From VRUE01 sp963774405 (GTDB taxonomy: Bacteria; Actinomycetota; Thermoleophilia; Solirubrobacterales; 70-9): a stretch of 64,000 nt of DNA. Shown piece after piece: positions 45,884 through 53,857 of this stretch. Position numbers and translations under genes: made by a program. The stretch's first letter is position 1, and each line of letters begins with the position of its first letter. A model generated the notes under the pieces. The model was not told the DNA's origin, did not search any database, and saw nothing but the letters and a program-made list of their open reading frames with translations. The DNA is taken from assembly GCA_963774405.1 (NCBI GenBank), contig CAVZEV010000002.1, forward strand, positions 228,692 to 292,691, written 5' to 3'.

Positions 45884-47736
45884 GCCGGCTGCGCGACATC
45901 TGGCTGCTCTTGCGGGACGTTTTGAGACTGCTGCGGGGGAAGGATCAGCGGGGGCGCAAGATGCGCTGGATGCTCGGGCTGCTGCGGCCCTACCGGGGCA
46001 AGGTGGCACTGATGCTCGTCGCGCTGCTGGTCGCGACGGGGGCCGGGCTCGCTCCCCCCTACCTCGCCGGCCTGGCGGTCGACAAGGGCATCGAAACCCA
46101 CGACGTCTCCGCGCTGGACTGGATCGTCGCCGCCTTCGTCGTCGTCGCGACGCTTTACGCGGTCTCCACCTACCTGCAGACCTACCTGGTCGGCTGGGTC
46201 GGCACGCGGGCGCTGCAGGACCTGCGCGAGCGTGTCTTCTCGCACCTGCAGACGATGTCGATCGGCTTCTTCACCCGGCGCAGCCCCGGCGTGCTGATCA
46301 GCCGCATGACCAACGACATCGAGGCGCTCAACCAGCTCGTCACCGACGGCGTGGTGACGATGTTCTCCAGTCTGCTGACGCTGGTCGGCGTGGTCGTGAT
46401 CATGCTCGCGCTCGACGTCAAGCTGGCCCTGGTCACCTTCATCACCTTCCCGCTGATCGCGGCGGCCAGCGTCGTCTTCCGCATCGTCTCCCACGGTGCC
46501 TACCGCGAAACGCGCGAGCGGATCGGGGCGATCACCGGCTACCTGCAGGAGACCCTGAGCGGCGTGCGGGTGGTGCGCAGCTTCGGCCAGGAGCCGCGCC
46601 ATGTGGACGCGATGACCGAACTCAACGAGGCCAACCGGGCGGCCAACATGCGCACGGTCTTCCTCAACGCCTCCTACTTCCCCGGGGTCGAACTGCTGGC
46701 CGCGGTCGGCACCGCGGCGATCCTGCTCTATGGCGGCACCCAGTCGATCGACGGGGCGATCCAGATCGGCACGATCATCGCCTTCGTCGGCTACCTGACG
46801 ATCTTCTTCGAACCGATCCAGCAGCTCTCCCAGCTCTACACGACCTACCAGCAGGGGATGGCGGCGCTGGACAAGATCTTCGACCTGCTCGACACCGCGC
46901 CCGACATGGTCGACGCCGAGGGCGCGATCGACCCCGGCGAGCTGCGCGGCGAAATCGAGATGCAGGGCGTCTGGTTCTCCTACGCGGATGATGTCGCAGT
47001 TGACTCCGCAGAGCGGAAGGAAGTGCGACATCGGGAGGATGGGGTTGAGTGGGCGATGCGGGACATCAGCCTGCACGTGCCGCCGGGGCAGACGTTGGCG
47101 TTGGTGGGGACTACGGGGGCGGGGAAGTCGACCTTTGCGAAGTTGGTGGCGCGGTTCTATGACCCGCAGGGGGGCAAGGTGCTCGTTGACGGGCACGATT
47201 TGAGGGGGGTGCAGCAACTGGCGCTGCGGCGGCAGCTGGGGATCGTGCCGCAGGAGGGCTTTCTCTTCTCCGGCAGTGTGCGCGAGAACATCGCCTTCGG
47301 CCGGCCTGAGGCGTCGTTGGAGGAGATCGAGGACGCGGCGGCGGCGGTCGGCGCGACCGAGTTCATCGCCGCCCTGCCGGAGGGGATCGAGACCGAGGTC
47401 GGCGAGCGCGGCGTGCAGCTCTCGGCCGGCCAGCGCCAGCTGGTCGCCTTCGCCCGCGCCCTGCTCGCCGAGCCGCGCATCCTGATCCTCGACGAGGCGA
47501 CCTCAAACGTCGACGTGCGGACCGAGAAAACGATCGAGCAGGGCCTCAACCACCTGCTCGCCGGCCGCACCGCGATCGTGATCGCCCACCGCCTCTCGAC
47601 GATCCGCCGCGCCGGCAAGATCGTCGTGCTCGAACACGGGCAGATCGCCGAGGCCGGAACGCACGAGGAGCTGATCGAGGCGGGCGGACCGTACTCGCGG
47701 TTGTACGGGGCGTGGGAAGAGAGCTCGGCGGCTTAA
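45880..47736 (+). CDS. ABC exporter subunit with canonical Walker B and variant signature
   Basis: 618 residues: a short N-terminal helix, six membrane helices (~45-330), then the nucleotide-binding domain with TTGAGKST (Walker A), Q-loop GIVPQEGFLFS, signature LSAGQRQ (Gly to Ala), Walker B ILILDEATSN and H-loop IAHRLST. It pairs with the preceding subunit: this one's catalytic Glu works with the partner's normal LSGGQ, while the other site is degenerate on both sides. An extra ~18 residues before WAMRDISL are encoded by a palindromic insert (46990-47032). Codon use is GTTG/GGG-rich from 47030 to 47215. Confidence 0.93.
   Translation: MSRLRDIWLLLRDVLRLLRGKDQRGRKMRWMLGLLRPYRGKVALMLVALLVATGAGLAPPYLAGLAVDKGIETHDVSALDWIVAAFVVVATLYAVSTYLQTYLVGWVGTRALQDLRERVFSHLQTMSIGFFTRRSPGVLISRMTNDIEALNQLVTDGVVTMFSSLLTLVGVVVIMLALDVKLALVTFITFPLIAAASVVFRIVSHGAYRETRERIGAITGYLQETLSGVRVVRSFGQEPRHVDAMTELNEANRAANMRTVFLNASYFPGVELLAAVGTAAILLYGGTQSIDGAIQIGTIIAFVGYLTIFFEPIQQLSQLYTTYQQGMAALDKIFDLLDTAPDMVDAEGAIDPGELRGEIEMQGVWFSYADDVAVDSAERKEVRHREDGVEWAMRDISLHVPPGQTLALVGTTGAGKSTFAKLVARFYDPQGGKVLVDGHDLRGVQQLALRRQLGIVPQEGFLFSGSVRENIAFGRPEASLEEIEDAAAAVGATEFIAALPEGIETEVGERGVQLSAGQRQLVAFARALLAEPRILILDEATSNVDVRTEKTIEQGLNHLLAGRTAIVIAHRLSTIRRAGKIVVLEHGQIAEAGTHEELIEAGGPYSRLYGAWEESSAA
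46990..47032. repeat. Palindromic insert inside the ABC transporter gene
   Basis: Arms GATGTCGCA (46990-46998) and TGCGACATC (47024-47032), and an inner TCCGC-AGA-GCGGA (47005-47017), form a symmetric 43-bp hairpin centred on 47011. It is read in frame and encodes most of an 18-residue linker that related subunits lack. No second copy was found by eye. Confidence 0.75.
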
Positions 47737-47738
47737 AT

Positions 47739-47758
47739 GCGCACCCCGTTGGGTGCGC
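47739..47758 (+). terminator. Hairpin after the ABC exporter operon
   Basis: GCGCACCC-CGTT-GGGTGCGC, an 8-bp perfect stem with a tetraloop right after the stop codon. The T-tract is weak; likely a terminator. Confidence 0.65.
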
Positions 47759-47786
47759 TATCCGCATACAACGGAGTTCGGATGCG

Positions 47787-48263
47787 TTAGCCCGCGCCTT
47801 CAGCGCAAGTTTTGAAGCCGTAGGCCCCAGCGAGGCCTTGAAACATGCTGAGACCCGAGAGAGAGCCCGACTCTGCCCGTCTCAAGGCAGCGGGGCCACC
47901 ACCACGTTCGGCAACCGACTTGACTTCAGCCTCAGCCTGCGCGAGCGCATGGGCGGCGGTGGTGTATTCGGCGTAGGAGTACTCGGTTTCCCGGGGGACA
48001 CCAAGAGCCAAGAGGCGCTTGATCATGGCGCTGGTGAGGCCGGCATAGCGAAGAGCTTCCTTGGCGGGGCCCTCCGCATTGAGCGATTCCGTGATGGCGT
48101 AGGTCTTGGCGCAGATCGCATCGCCCTGTTCGATCAGCTCGGCCTTGGTTAGCGCTCCCCCATCAGAGCCCGTCGTCGCGGTGGACGAGGCGCCCCCTCC
48201 TCCGCCACCGCAACCGGATACGAGCAGAACCGCAACGGGCAGCAGGACGAGCCAAGGTTTCAT
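47787..48263 (-). CDS. Lipoprotein, copy 1 of a tandem pair
   Basis: 158 residues. Lipobox LLVSGC near residue 18, a Gly-rich linker, then ALTKAELIEQGDAICAKTYA and a helical domain ending GFKTCAEGAG. Two conserved Cys (IC...TC) could form a disulfide. It shares 'A-L-T/S-KAELIEQGDAICA' with the next gene, so the two are tandem paralogues. Extracellular, membrane-anchored, function unknown. Confidence 0.8.
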   Translation of the reverse strand: MKPWLVLLPVAVLLVSGCGGGGGGASSTATTGSDGGALTKAELIEQGDAICAKTYAITESLNAEGPAKEALRYAGLTSAMIKRLLALGVPRETEYSYAEYTTAAHALAQAEAEVKSVAERGGGPAALRRAESGSLSGLSMFQGLAGAYGFKTCAEGAG

Positions 48264-48288
48264 CAAAAGATTTTTATCAGTTGACGAC

Positions 48289-49008
48289 TCAGCCGGGGCC
48301 GATGCCGCCGGAGCTGCCGCTCCCCGTGCCGCCGCCTTCGGGGGCGCCGCTGCCGCCGCCTTCGACGGTGCCGCCGGCGCCGCCGGTTTCCGGAGCGGGT
48401 TCGGGGGCCGCTTCAGCTTCGGCTTCGGGTTCGACGACTTCGGGTTCGACCGCTTCGGCTTCCGCGCCGCCGCTTTCGATTTCGCCCGATTCGGCGCTGG
48501 GGCCTGAGGTGGCCGGGGCGCTGGGCGCTTCGCTGCAGTCTTTGAAGCCGTATTCGCTGGCGGCGTTCTGGAACGATTCGAGCGCTTCGGAGGCGTTGGA
48601 TTCGGCGGTTTCGAGGCCGGCCGTTTCGCCCCGCTCGGAAGCGAGTTTGACTTCGTCCTCGGCTTTGGCCAGTTCTTCGGCGGCGCTGGAGAATTCGGCG
48701 TAGCCGGCGGCTTCCTGCGGTGTGCCGAGGTTGTTGAGGCTGGCGACCATGCCGCTGTAGAGCTCCGCAGCCTGGGAGGCCGGGCTGCTGTTTTCGTTTT
48801 CGCTCGAGCCAACCGAGCCGACCGCGGCGTTGACCTCGGCGCAGATTGCGTCGCCCTGTTCGATCAGCTCGGCCTTGCTCAGCGCCCGCGGCGCCGCCGT
48901 GGTGGTCGCGGTCGATTCACTCGAATCGCTGCCCCCTCCCCCACCGCAACCGGCGATCAATAGAGCGACCGCAGGTAGAGCAAAGATCCATGTGCGACGA
49001 GGGCTCAC
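48289..49008 (-). CDS. Lipoprotein, copy 2 with acidic repeat tail
   Basis: 239 residues from GTG 49008. Lipobox LLIAGC, then ALSKAELIEQGDAICAEVNA as in copy 1, and a helical domain ending YGFKDCSEAP. A C-terminal ~75-residue low-complexity tail of Glu/Pro/Ala then Gly/Ser (EPEVVEPEAEAEAAPEPAPE...) may extend into the wall. GAA and TCG-type codons are unusually frequent. The absence of the tail from copy 1 suggests recent expansion. Function unknown. Confidence 0.78.
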   Translation of the reverse strand: MSPRRTWIFALPAVALLIAGCGGGGGSDSSESTATTTAAPRALSKAELIEQGDAICAEVNAAVGSVGSSENENSSPASQAAELYSGMVASLNNLGTPQEAAGYAEFSSAAEELAKAEDEVKLASERGETAGLETAESNASEALESFQNAASEYGFKDCSEAPSAPATSGPSAESGEIESGGAEAEAVEPEVVEPEAEAEAAPEPAPETGGAGGTVEGGGSGAPEGGGTGSGSSGGIGPG

Positions 49009-49042
49009 GAGTGGGGCGAAACTAGCAGAGCGATTAGACGGC

Positions 49043-49918
49043 TCAGCAGCTATTTCGCGAGCGTCGCTTCCGGGCTTTTCTTCGCTGCCCCCGCCCACCC
49101 CAATTGTCGGTCTGCGCGTGGCAGTTGCCGCACAACAGCTGGAGGTTCTCCAGGCGGTTGTCTTCGCCGTCGCCGTTGATGTGGTGAAGCTCCATGTTCA
49201 GCGGTTTGCCCTGCCAATCGACGATCCCGCAGACCTCGCACCGATTTTCCTTCAGGCCGGCCGAAATGAGTCGGGCCTTGAGATGGGTACGACTGGTGGC
49301 CTTGCGCCCGACAACCAAGTATTCCTCGATCGGAGTCTCAGCCGGACGAGGGACAACGTCGCCTCGTCTTGCCGCCTCGTGCCAGCTTGCCAGACAGAAT
49401 CCGAACCTCGTCATGCATTCTCGAACCGAGAGACCAGACTCATAAGCCCGGCGGACCTCTGTCCAGTCATAGCGTTTACTGGCGCCGGCGTTTGGCTCGA
49501 TCCCCAGCCTGCGTGCGTGATAGGAGACGGTCGGCGCGGCAATGCCGAGGCGCCGAGCGATCTCCGCCTGGGGCACTCCCTCGGCCAGGAGGGCGGCGAC
49601 CTTCCCGCGAGTCTCGCCAAGCGGGCGCCCTTTGGTGGCCGGCTCTCGAGGGAAGACGTCGCCGCGGCAGACCGCCGCATCCCAGCTGCTGGACGAAAAG
49701 CCAAAGCGCCGCTTGCATTCCTCGATCGAGTTACCTGCTTCGTAAAAGACGCGAACCGCCTGCCAATCGACGGGCGACCTCGCACGCGCCCTCGACGGGA
49801 ATCCGACCTGGGCCGCATACCGTGACACAGTCCCGCGACCAAGCCCCAGCCTTCGAGCGATTCGGGAGCGCGATTCACCGGCCGCGAGTGATCGCCGAAT
49901 CTCCTCCTTGAGGTCCAT
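49043..49918 (-). CDS. HNH endonuclease with duplicated HTH modules
   Basis: 291 residues. Two ~95-residue repeats each hold an HTH (SRIARRLGLGRGTVSRYAAQ / AEIARRLGIAAPTVSYHARR), then a 'W...VR..YE.G.S..EC..RFGF...SW..A..RGD' module. The C-terminus is an HNH domain: CEVCGIVDWQGKPLNMELHH, INGDGEDNRLENLQLLCGNC with a final HAQTDN. The zinc Cys pairs and the HH motif are intact. The repeated HTHs suggest a site-specific or homing nuclease. It lies 42 bp downstream of tRNA-Gln on the same strand. Confidence 0.85.
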   Translation of the reverse strand: MDLKEEIRRSLAAGESRSRIARRLGLGRGTVSRYAAQVGFPSRARARSPVDWQAVRVFYEAGNSIEECKRRFGFSSSSWDAAVCRGDVFPREPATKGRPLGETRGKVAALLAEGVPQAEIARRLGIAAPTVSYHARRLGIEPNAGASKRYDWTEVRRAYESGLSVRECMTRFGFCLASWHEAARRGDVVPRPAETPIEEYLVVGRKATSRTHLKARLISAGLKENRCEVCGIVDWQGKPLNMELHHINGDGEDNRLENLQLLCGNCHAQTDNWGGRGQRRKARKRRSRNSC

Positions 49919-49959
49919 CATGGGAACGTATGTTCGCAATCGAACCGGACGCCGCGAAC

Positions 49960-50030
49960 TCCGGGGCGTGGAATCGAACCACGGCTTCCAGGACCAGAAC
50001 CTGGCGGGCTGCCTAGCTACCCCACCCCGG
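49960..50030 (-). tRNA. tRNA-Gln (CTG anticodon)
   Basis: A 71-nt cloverleaf on the minus strand. The acceptor CCGGGGT (from 50030) pairs with GCCCCGG; the anticodon stem CCAGG/CCTGG encloses TTCTGGT, giving CTG (reads CAG). The T-arm contains GGTTCGATTCC, discriminator A, no encoded CCA. Confidence 0.93.
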
Positions 50031-50058
50031 ATCAAGAAGCGGAGAATCTATCTCAAGA

Positions 50059-51291
50059 CTAGGTGATCGCGGAGAGGTCGCTGGCGGGGTCGGCGATCTG
50101 GGGCTTGGCGGCGGAGACGTCGGTGCGGGCGGCTAGGAGGCGGCGGGCCTCGGCCAGGTCTTCGGGACGCTCGACGCTGAGGGCGCCGGCTACGCGGCCG
50201 TCCTCGAGGTACCAGACGGAGAACTCGCCTGCCTTGGGATCGCCGCGCCAGATCGCCTCGTCCCAGTCCTTGGCGGGGCCGACGTACTCGAGGCTCGCCC
50301 AGTCGGCGAGGTCGCTGAAGAAGTAGGGGACAACCTCGTAGTCGGCCTCGGCGCCGAGCATGTTGCGGGCGGCGTGCATGCCCTGCTGCATCGCCACGTC
50401 CCAGTGCTCGACGCGGATGCGGCGGCCGTGGATGACGCTGTCGTAGGAGCAGCAGTCCCCGGCGGCGTAGATGCCCGCGGCGGAGGTCTCGAGCTTGGCG
50501 TCGCAGACGATGCCGTCGTCGACCTCGAGGCCGGCGCGCTGGGCCAGCATCGCGTCGGGGCGGACGCCGGCGCCGACGACGACCGCGTCGCACTCGATCG
50601 CCCTGCCGTTCTTGGTGAGGACGGCGCGGACGCGGCCGTCGCCCTCGTAGGCCTCGAGCTCCTCGCCGCCGTGGATCGTCACGCCGCGCGACTCGAGCAG
50701 CTCGTGGAACCAGCGGCCCGCCTCCTCGCCGAAGCTGCGCGAGAGGGCGACGTCCTCCATGGTCACGATCGTGCACCTGGTGCCCTGGGCGGTCAGCGAG
50801 GCAGCGACCTCGGCGCCGATGTAGCTGCCGCCGATGAGGACGACGTGCTGGGCCGCCTTGGCGTCGGCGCGGATCGCGTCGGAGTTGCCGAAGGCGCGCA
50901 GGTAGTGGATGCCCTCGTTCTCGGCGCCCTCGACGCGGAGGATGTTGACCATCGCGCCGGTGGCGATCAGCGCCTTGTCGAAGCTGACCTCGTCTCCCCC
51001 TTGCAGCTTCGCCGTGCGCGCGCCCGGGTCGAGCGACATCACGTTGGTGCCGGTCAGCAGCTCGACGCCGTTCTCCTCGTACCACTCGGGCGGGCTGACG
51101 TAGGCGCCGGCGCGCTCGGCCTCGCCGCGCAGGTACTCCTTGGAGAGCGGCGGGCGTTCGTAGGGCGGCTCGGGCTCGCGGCCGGCGAGCAGGATCGAAC
51201 CCTCGGCGCCGCGCTTGCGCAGCTCGGCGGCGCAGCCGGCCGCGGCGAGGCCGCCGCCGATCAGCAGGAAGTCAGCCTGGCGCTCAGCCAC
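50059..51291 (-). CDS. FAD/NAD(P)-dependent oxidoreductase (ferredoxin-reductase type)
   Basis: 410 residues. FAD motif DFLLIGGGLAAAGCAAELRK, PPYERPPLSKEYLRG, second dinucleotide motif VVLIGGSYIGAEVAASL, and the ATG/GD-type TSAAGIYAAGDCCSYDSV. The C-terminal domain has W-rich DWASLEYVGPAKDWDEAIWR. This is the rubredoxin/ferredoxin reductase and AIF-like class, passing electrons from NAD(P)H to a redox protein. The partner is not evident locally. GTG 51291 lies inside the end of trkA, so they form one unit. Confidence 0.9.
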   Translation of the reverse strand: MAERQADFLLIGGGLAAAGCAAELRKRGAEGSILLAGREPEPPYERPPLSKEYLRGEAERAGAYVSPPEWYEENGVELLTGTNVMSLDPGARTAKLQGGDEVSFDKALIATGAMVNILRVEGAENEGIHYLRAFGNSDAIRADAKAAQHVVLIGGSYIGAEVAASLTAQGTRCTIVTMEDVALSRSFGEEAGRWFHELLESRGVTIHGGEELEAYEGDGRVRAVLTKNGRAIECDAVVVGAGVRPDAMLAQRAGLEVDDGIVCDAKLETSAAGIYAAGDCCSYDSVIHGRRIRVEHWDVAMQQGMHAARNMLGAEADYEVVPYFFSDLADWASLEYVGPAKDWDEAIWRGDPKAGEFSVWYLEDGRVAGALSVERPEDLAEARRLLAARTDVSAAKPQIADPASDLSAIT

Positions 51292-51973
51292 CGCCGTCGC
51301 CCGAGCCGTTGCCGGGAGGAGGGACCGAACATGTCCTTGAGCTGCTCCTCGTGGCCCGGGTCGAGCACCGCCAGCACCTCGTCGCCGACCTCGAGCACGG
51401 TGTCGGCGACGGGGACGAAGCCCTTGCCGTTGCGCAGCACCGAGATCAAGAGGCTGCCTTCGGGCATTTCGAGGTCGCCGACACGCCTTCCGGTTACCCC
51501 GGAGTCCTTGCCGAGCAACATCTCGATGATCTCCAGCTGCTCCTCCTGCAGGTCGAGCAGGTGGACGAGGCCGTACTCGGGCACCTCGTGCTCGAGCAGG
51601 CGCGGATCAGGTCGGTGGCGGAGACCGAGGGCTTGATCCCGAGCAGGTCGAAGTGGGGCTTGTTGCGCGGGTTGTTGACCCGGGCGATGACGCGCTCGAC
51701 GTCGTACTTCTCGCGCGCGACCTGGCAGATCAGCATGTTGTCCTCGTCGTCGCCGGTGACCGCGATCAGCATGTCGGCGCGTTCGATCCCGGCCCGCTCC
51801 AGCACCCAGAGCTCGGAGGCGTCGCCGTAGGAGACGTTGTGCTCGAGCTCCTGCTCGACCGTCAGGTAGCGGCGGCGGTTGTTCTCGATCACCGTCACCT
51901 CGTGCTCCTTTTCGAGCAGCTCGCGGGCCAGGTTCCAGCCCACCTTGCCGGCGCCGACGACGATGATGTACAT
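51284..51973 (-). CDS. TrkA-type K+ uptake regulator (RCK N and C domains), two frameshifts
   Basis: MYIIVVGAGKVGWNLARELL and EKEHEVTVIENN form the Rossmann NAD-binding core. It continues with NVSYGDASELWVLERAGIER and ADMLIAVTGDDEDN, then a C-terminal RCK_C domain (GKDSGVTGRRVGDLEMPEGS, LRNGKGFVPVADTVLEVGDE). Frame breaks lie near 51600 and 51310. It is the second of a TrkA-N pair (ATGA overlap), the CeoB/CeoC-like layout of actinobacteria. It gates a K+ transporter in response to nucleotides. Confidence 0.87.
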
Positions 51974-52413
51974 CAGGAGGCCTCGCGGACGGAGCCCTCG
52001 CGGACGGCGCCCTCCAGCATGTCGATCGCGACCCGGGTCGGGCAGACCGTGTGCAGGCCCTGGCGCTCGTACCACTCGGCCCGCAGCGGGTCGAGGATGC
52101 GGGCGATCACGGTCGGCACCTTGTAGCGGCGCTGGGCGATCTGGGCGATGACGATGTTGGTGTTGTCGCCGTCGGTGGAGGCGATGAAGGCATCGGCGCG
52201 CTCGATCCCGGCGGCCACCAGGGCGTCGGTCTCCAGACCGGCGCCGACGGTGAACTGGCCGCCGAGGTCCTCCCAGCCCTTTTCGAGCCCGACCTCGAGC
52301 CGCGCGTGGGACTCGGGGTCCTCGTCGAGGCAGGAGACCTCGTGCCCCTCGCTCAGCATCGAGCGGGCGACGGAGGAGCCGACACGGCCACAGCCGACGA
52401 TCAGGATGAACAC
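51973..52413 (-). CDS. TrkA-N (RCK) protein
   Basis: 146 residues: MFILIVGCGRVGSSVARSML, then EGHEVSCLDEDPESHARLEV, VGAGLETDALVAAGIERADA and VIAQIAQRRYKVPTVIARIL. Only the NAD-binding N domain is present, with no RCK_C. I start at GTG 52413; the frame upstream is Pro/Arg-rich and unlikely. It is paired with the longer TrkA protein. Potassium channel/transporter regulation is the family role. Confidence 0.87.
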   Translation of the reverse strand: MFILIVGCGRVGSSVARSMLSEGHEVSCLDEDPESHARLEVGLEKGWEDLGGQFTVGAGLETDALVAAGIERADAFIASTDGDNTNIVIAQIAQRRYKVPTVIARILDPLRAEWYERQGLHTVCPTRVAIDMLEGAVREGSVREAS

Positions 52414-52467
52414 GAGCGGGAGTCTAGTCGGGCCGCGGCGGGCGGCGGGCGGCCCCCCGGCAGGCCG

Positions 52468-52546
52468 CTCCCAGGCAGCCGCCGACGGTTGCCTGGGAGG
52501 AAAGACTCTGGTAGGAATAGGAGGTATACCGGTACTTTGCAAGTAC
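52468..52546. promoter_or_regulatory. Divergent promoter region with two inverted repeats
   Basis: CTCCCAGGCA (52468-52477) and TGCCTGGGAG (52490-52499) form a perfect 10-bp stem with a 12-base loop. GTACTT-TGC-AAGTAC (52532-52546) is a perfect 6-bp inverted repeat further on. The region lies between trkA genes (minus) and the collagen-like gene (plus). The second repeat could be an operator. Confidence 0.5.
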
Positions 52547-52652
52547 TTCACGGGTTCAAGGGAAGTCTTTTAAAAAGAGGGAGAGAGGGGGAAGCGGCTT
52601 CACCGCGCCTGCGGGTGGCCGTGCCTCGCACCCGACCAAAGGGAGGTTTGAG

Positions 52653-53495
52653 ATGGGAAGTCTGAGAAAGAGGCTCGAGGCAAGCGGTCCGGGCGTGGTC
52701 ATCGCGGTGATCGCGCTGATCTTCGCGCTCGCCGGCACGGCCTTCGCGGCCGCCAAGCTGAACGGCACCCAGAAGAAGGAAGTCAAGAAGATCGCCAAGA
52801 AGTACGCGGGTAAGCGGGGCAAGACGGGACCGGCCGGCGCGAACGGGGCTCCGGGCGCTCAGGGCCCCGGCGGGCCCCGGGGTCCTGCCGGCGCTCGGGT
52901 CGTGCCGGCCCGACGGGTCCGACTGGTGCTACCGGGACCGCGGGTACAGCGGGCGCCAATGGCAAGAGCGTCGAAATCGTCGGTGAAGGGCCGGAACTCT
53001 GTGAAAAGAGCCCCACCGTCAAAGTCCCGGGTGTGACCTATGAAGTCGAAGAAAGCGGCGTCGAAAAAACGATCTGCGACGGTGCCCCCGGCGAAGACGG
53101 CTCGCCTTGGACGGCCGTGCGGCCTCCCCCCAGGAGCAACCGAGGCGGGAACCTGGGCTGTGCAAGGAGAAGGAGAAGAAGTCTATACAGCCCTACCGTT
53201 CTCGATACCTCTATCTGCATCCATTGCACCTAGCCATGTCCACATCAGTGGCGAAGCAGGATTCGGCACTATCTGCACCGGTGGGATTGATAATGCCTCC
53301 GCCAAACCCGGCGAACTATGCGTCTACATCTCCACTCAAGAAGGAGCCACCTCACCGTCGGTCTGGCAGGCAAGCAATAACTCAGAAGGAACGAGCAGAT
53401 CAGGGGCGTTGCTCGTATTCAATATGAGTTCAGGAGGCGTCGCGGTTGGCTCATATGCGGTCACCGGCTGCGGCACGGGATCCCCTTGTCCTTGA
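52653..53495 (+). CDS. Secreted collagen-like repeat protein, two frameshifts
   Basis: MGSLRKRLEASGPGVVIAVI plus ALIFALAGTAFAAAKLNG form a signal or anchor segment. A Lys-rich stretch (KKEVKKIAKKYAGK) is followed by Gly-X-Y triplets (GKTGPAGANGAPGAQGP...GPTGPTGATGTAGTAGANG). A beta-rich Cys-containing domain then starts KSVEIVGEGPELCEKSPTVK and ends at YAVTGCGTGSPCP. The frame changes near 52900 and 53118; with one base each the whole reads through. The same N-terminus plus collagen layout recurs in Solirubrobacterales secretomes. Probably a cell-surface filament; function unknown. Confidence 0.78.
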
Positions 53496-53559
53496 TCGGA
53501 CTCCGACCGATGCTAGTCCTGACCCACCAGTAGCGACCTGAGAAGGATCTGCCGGGAGC

Positions 53560-53617
53560 GTCCTCCTGACTGATGAGAATGCGGTTTGCGACAACCCACT
53601 CATAAAGTCAGGAGGAC
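53560..53617. repeat. 12-bp perfect inverted repeat flanking 34 bp
   Basis: GTCCTCCTGACT (53560-53571) and AGTCAGGAGGAC (53606-53617) are perfect complements; an inner TGAG/CTCA strengthens the stem. It lies after the collagen-like gene. The layout fits a terminator hairpin or the terminal repeat of a small mobile remnant. Confidence 0.7.
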
Positions 53618-53626
53618 ACCCGGAAG

Positions 53627-53761
53627 GTGAAGATACAAACGACAGCACAGGCCGAGACGGCCAGAGATGCCGCGCTCGGCGTGCAGGGTGAGCTGCCCGC
53701 GGCCGATCCCTGCTGCTCGCAGGACTGGGCCATCAGCGCTTCGGCGATCGGTGACAATTGA
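53627..53761 (+). CDS. Small ORF behind the inverted repeat
   Basis: 44 codons from GTG 53627 (starts MKIQTTAQAETARDAALGVQ), with AGGAGG 11 bases upstream inside the right arm of the inverted repeat. It ends at TGA 53761, 96 bp before the APC permease. No family recognised. It may be an IS fragment or leader ORF. Confidence 0.3.
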   Translation: MKIQTTAQAETARDAALGVQGELPAADPCCSQDWAISASAIGDN

Positions 53762-53857
53762 GCTGACCAAGGACATCGCCATCGGTGGATTGCGATACCT
53801 GGGTGACGAGCTCGGGGCGTATATTCGCGCGGGATGCCCTACTCGATCGGCGCATAG

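Noticed and set aside
53496..53857. c-di-AMP (ydaO) riboswitch upstream of the APC permease
   Set aside because: None of the conserved ydaO words were recognised in the region; only an inverted repeat and a small ORF.
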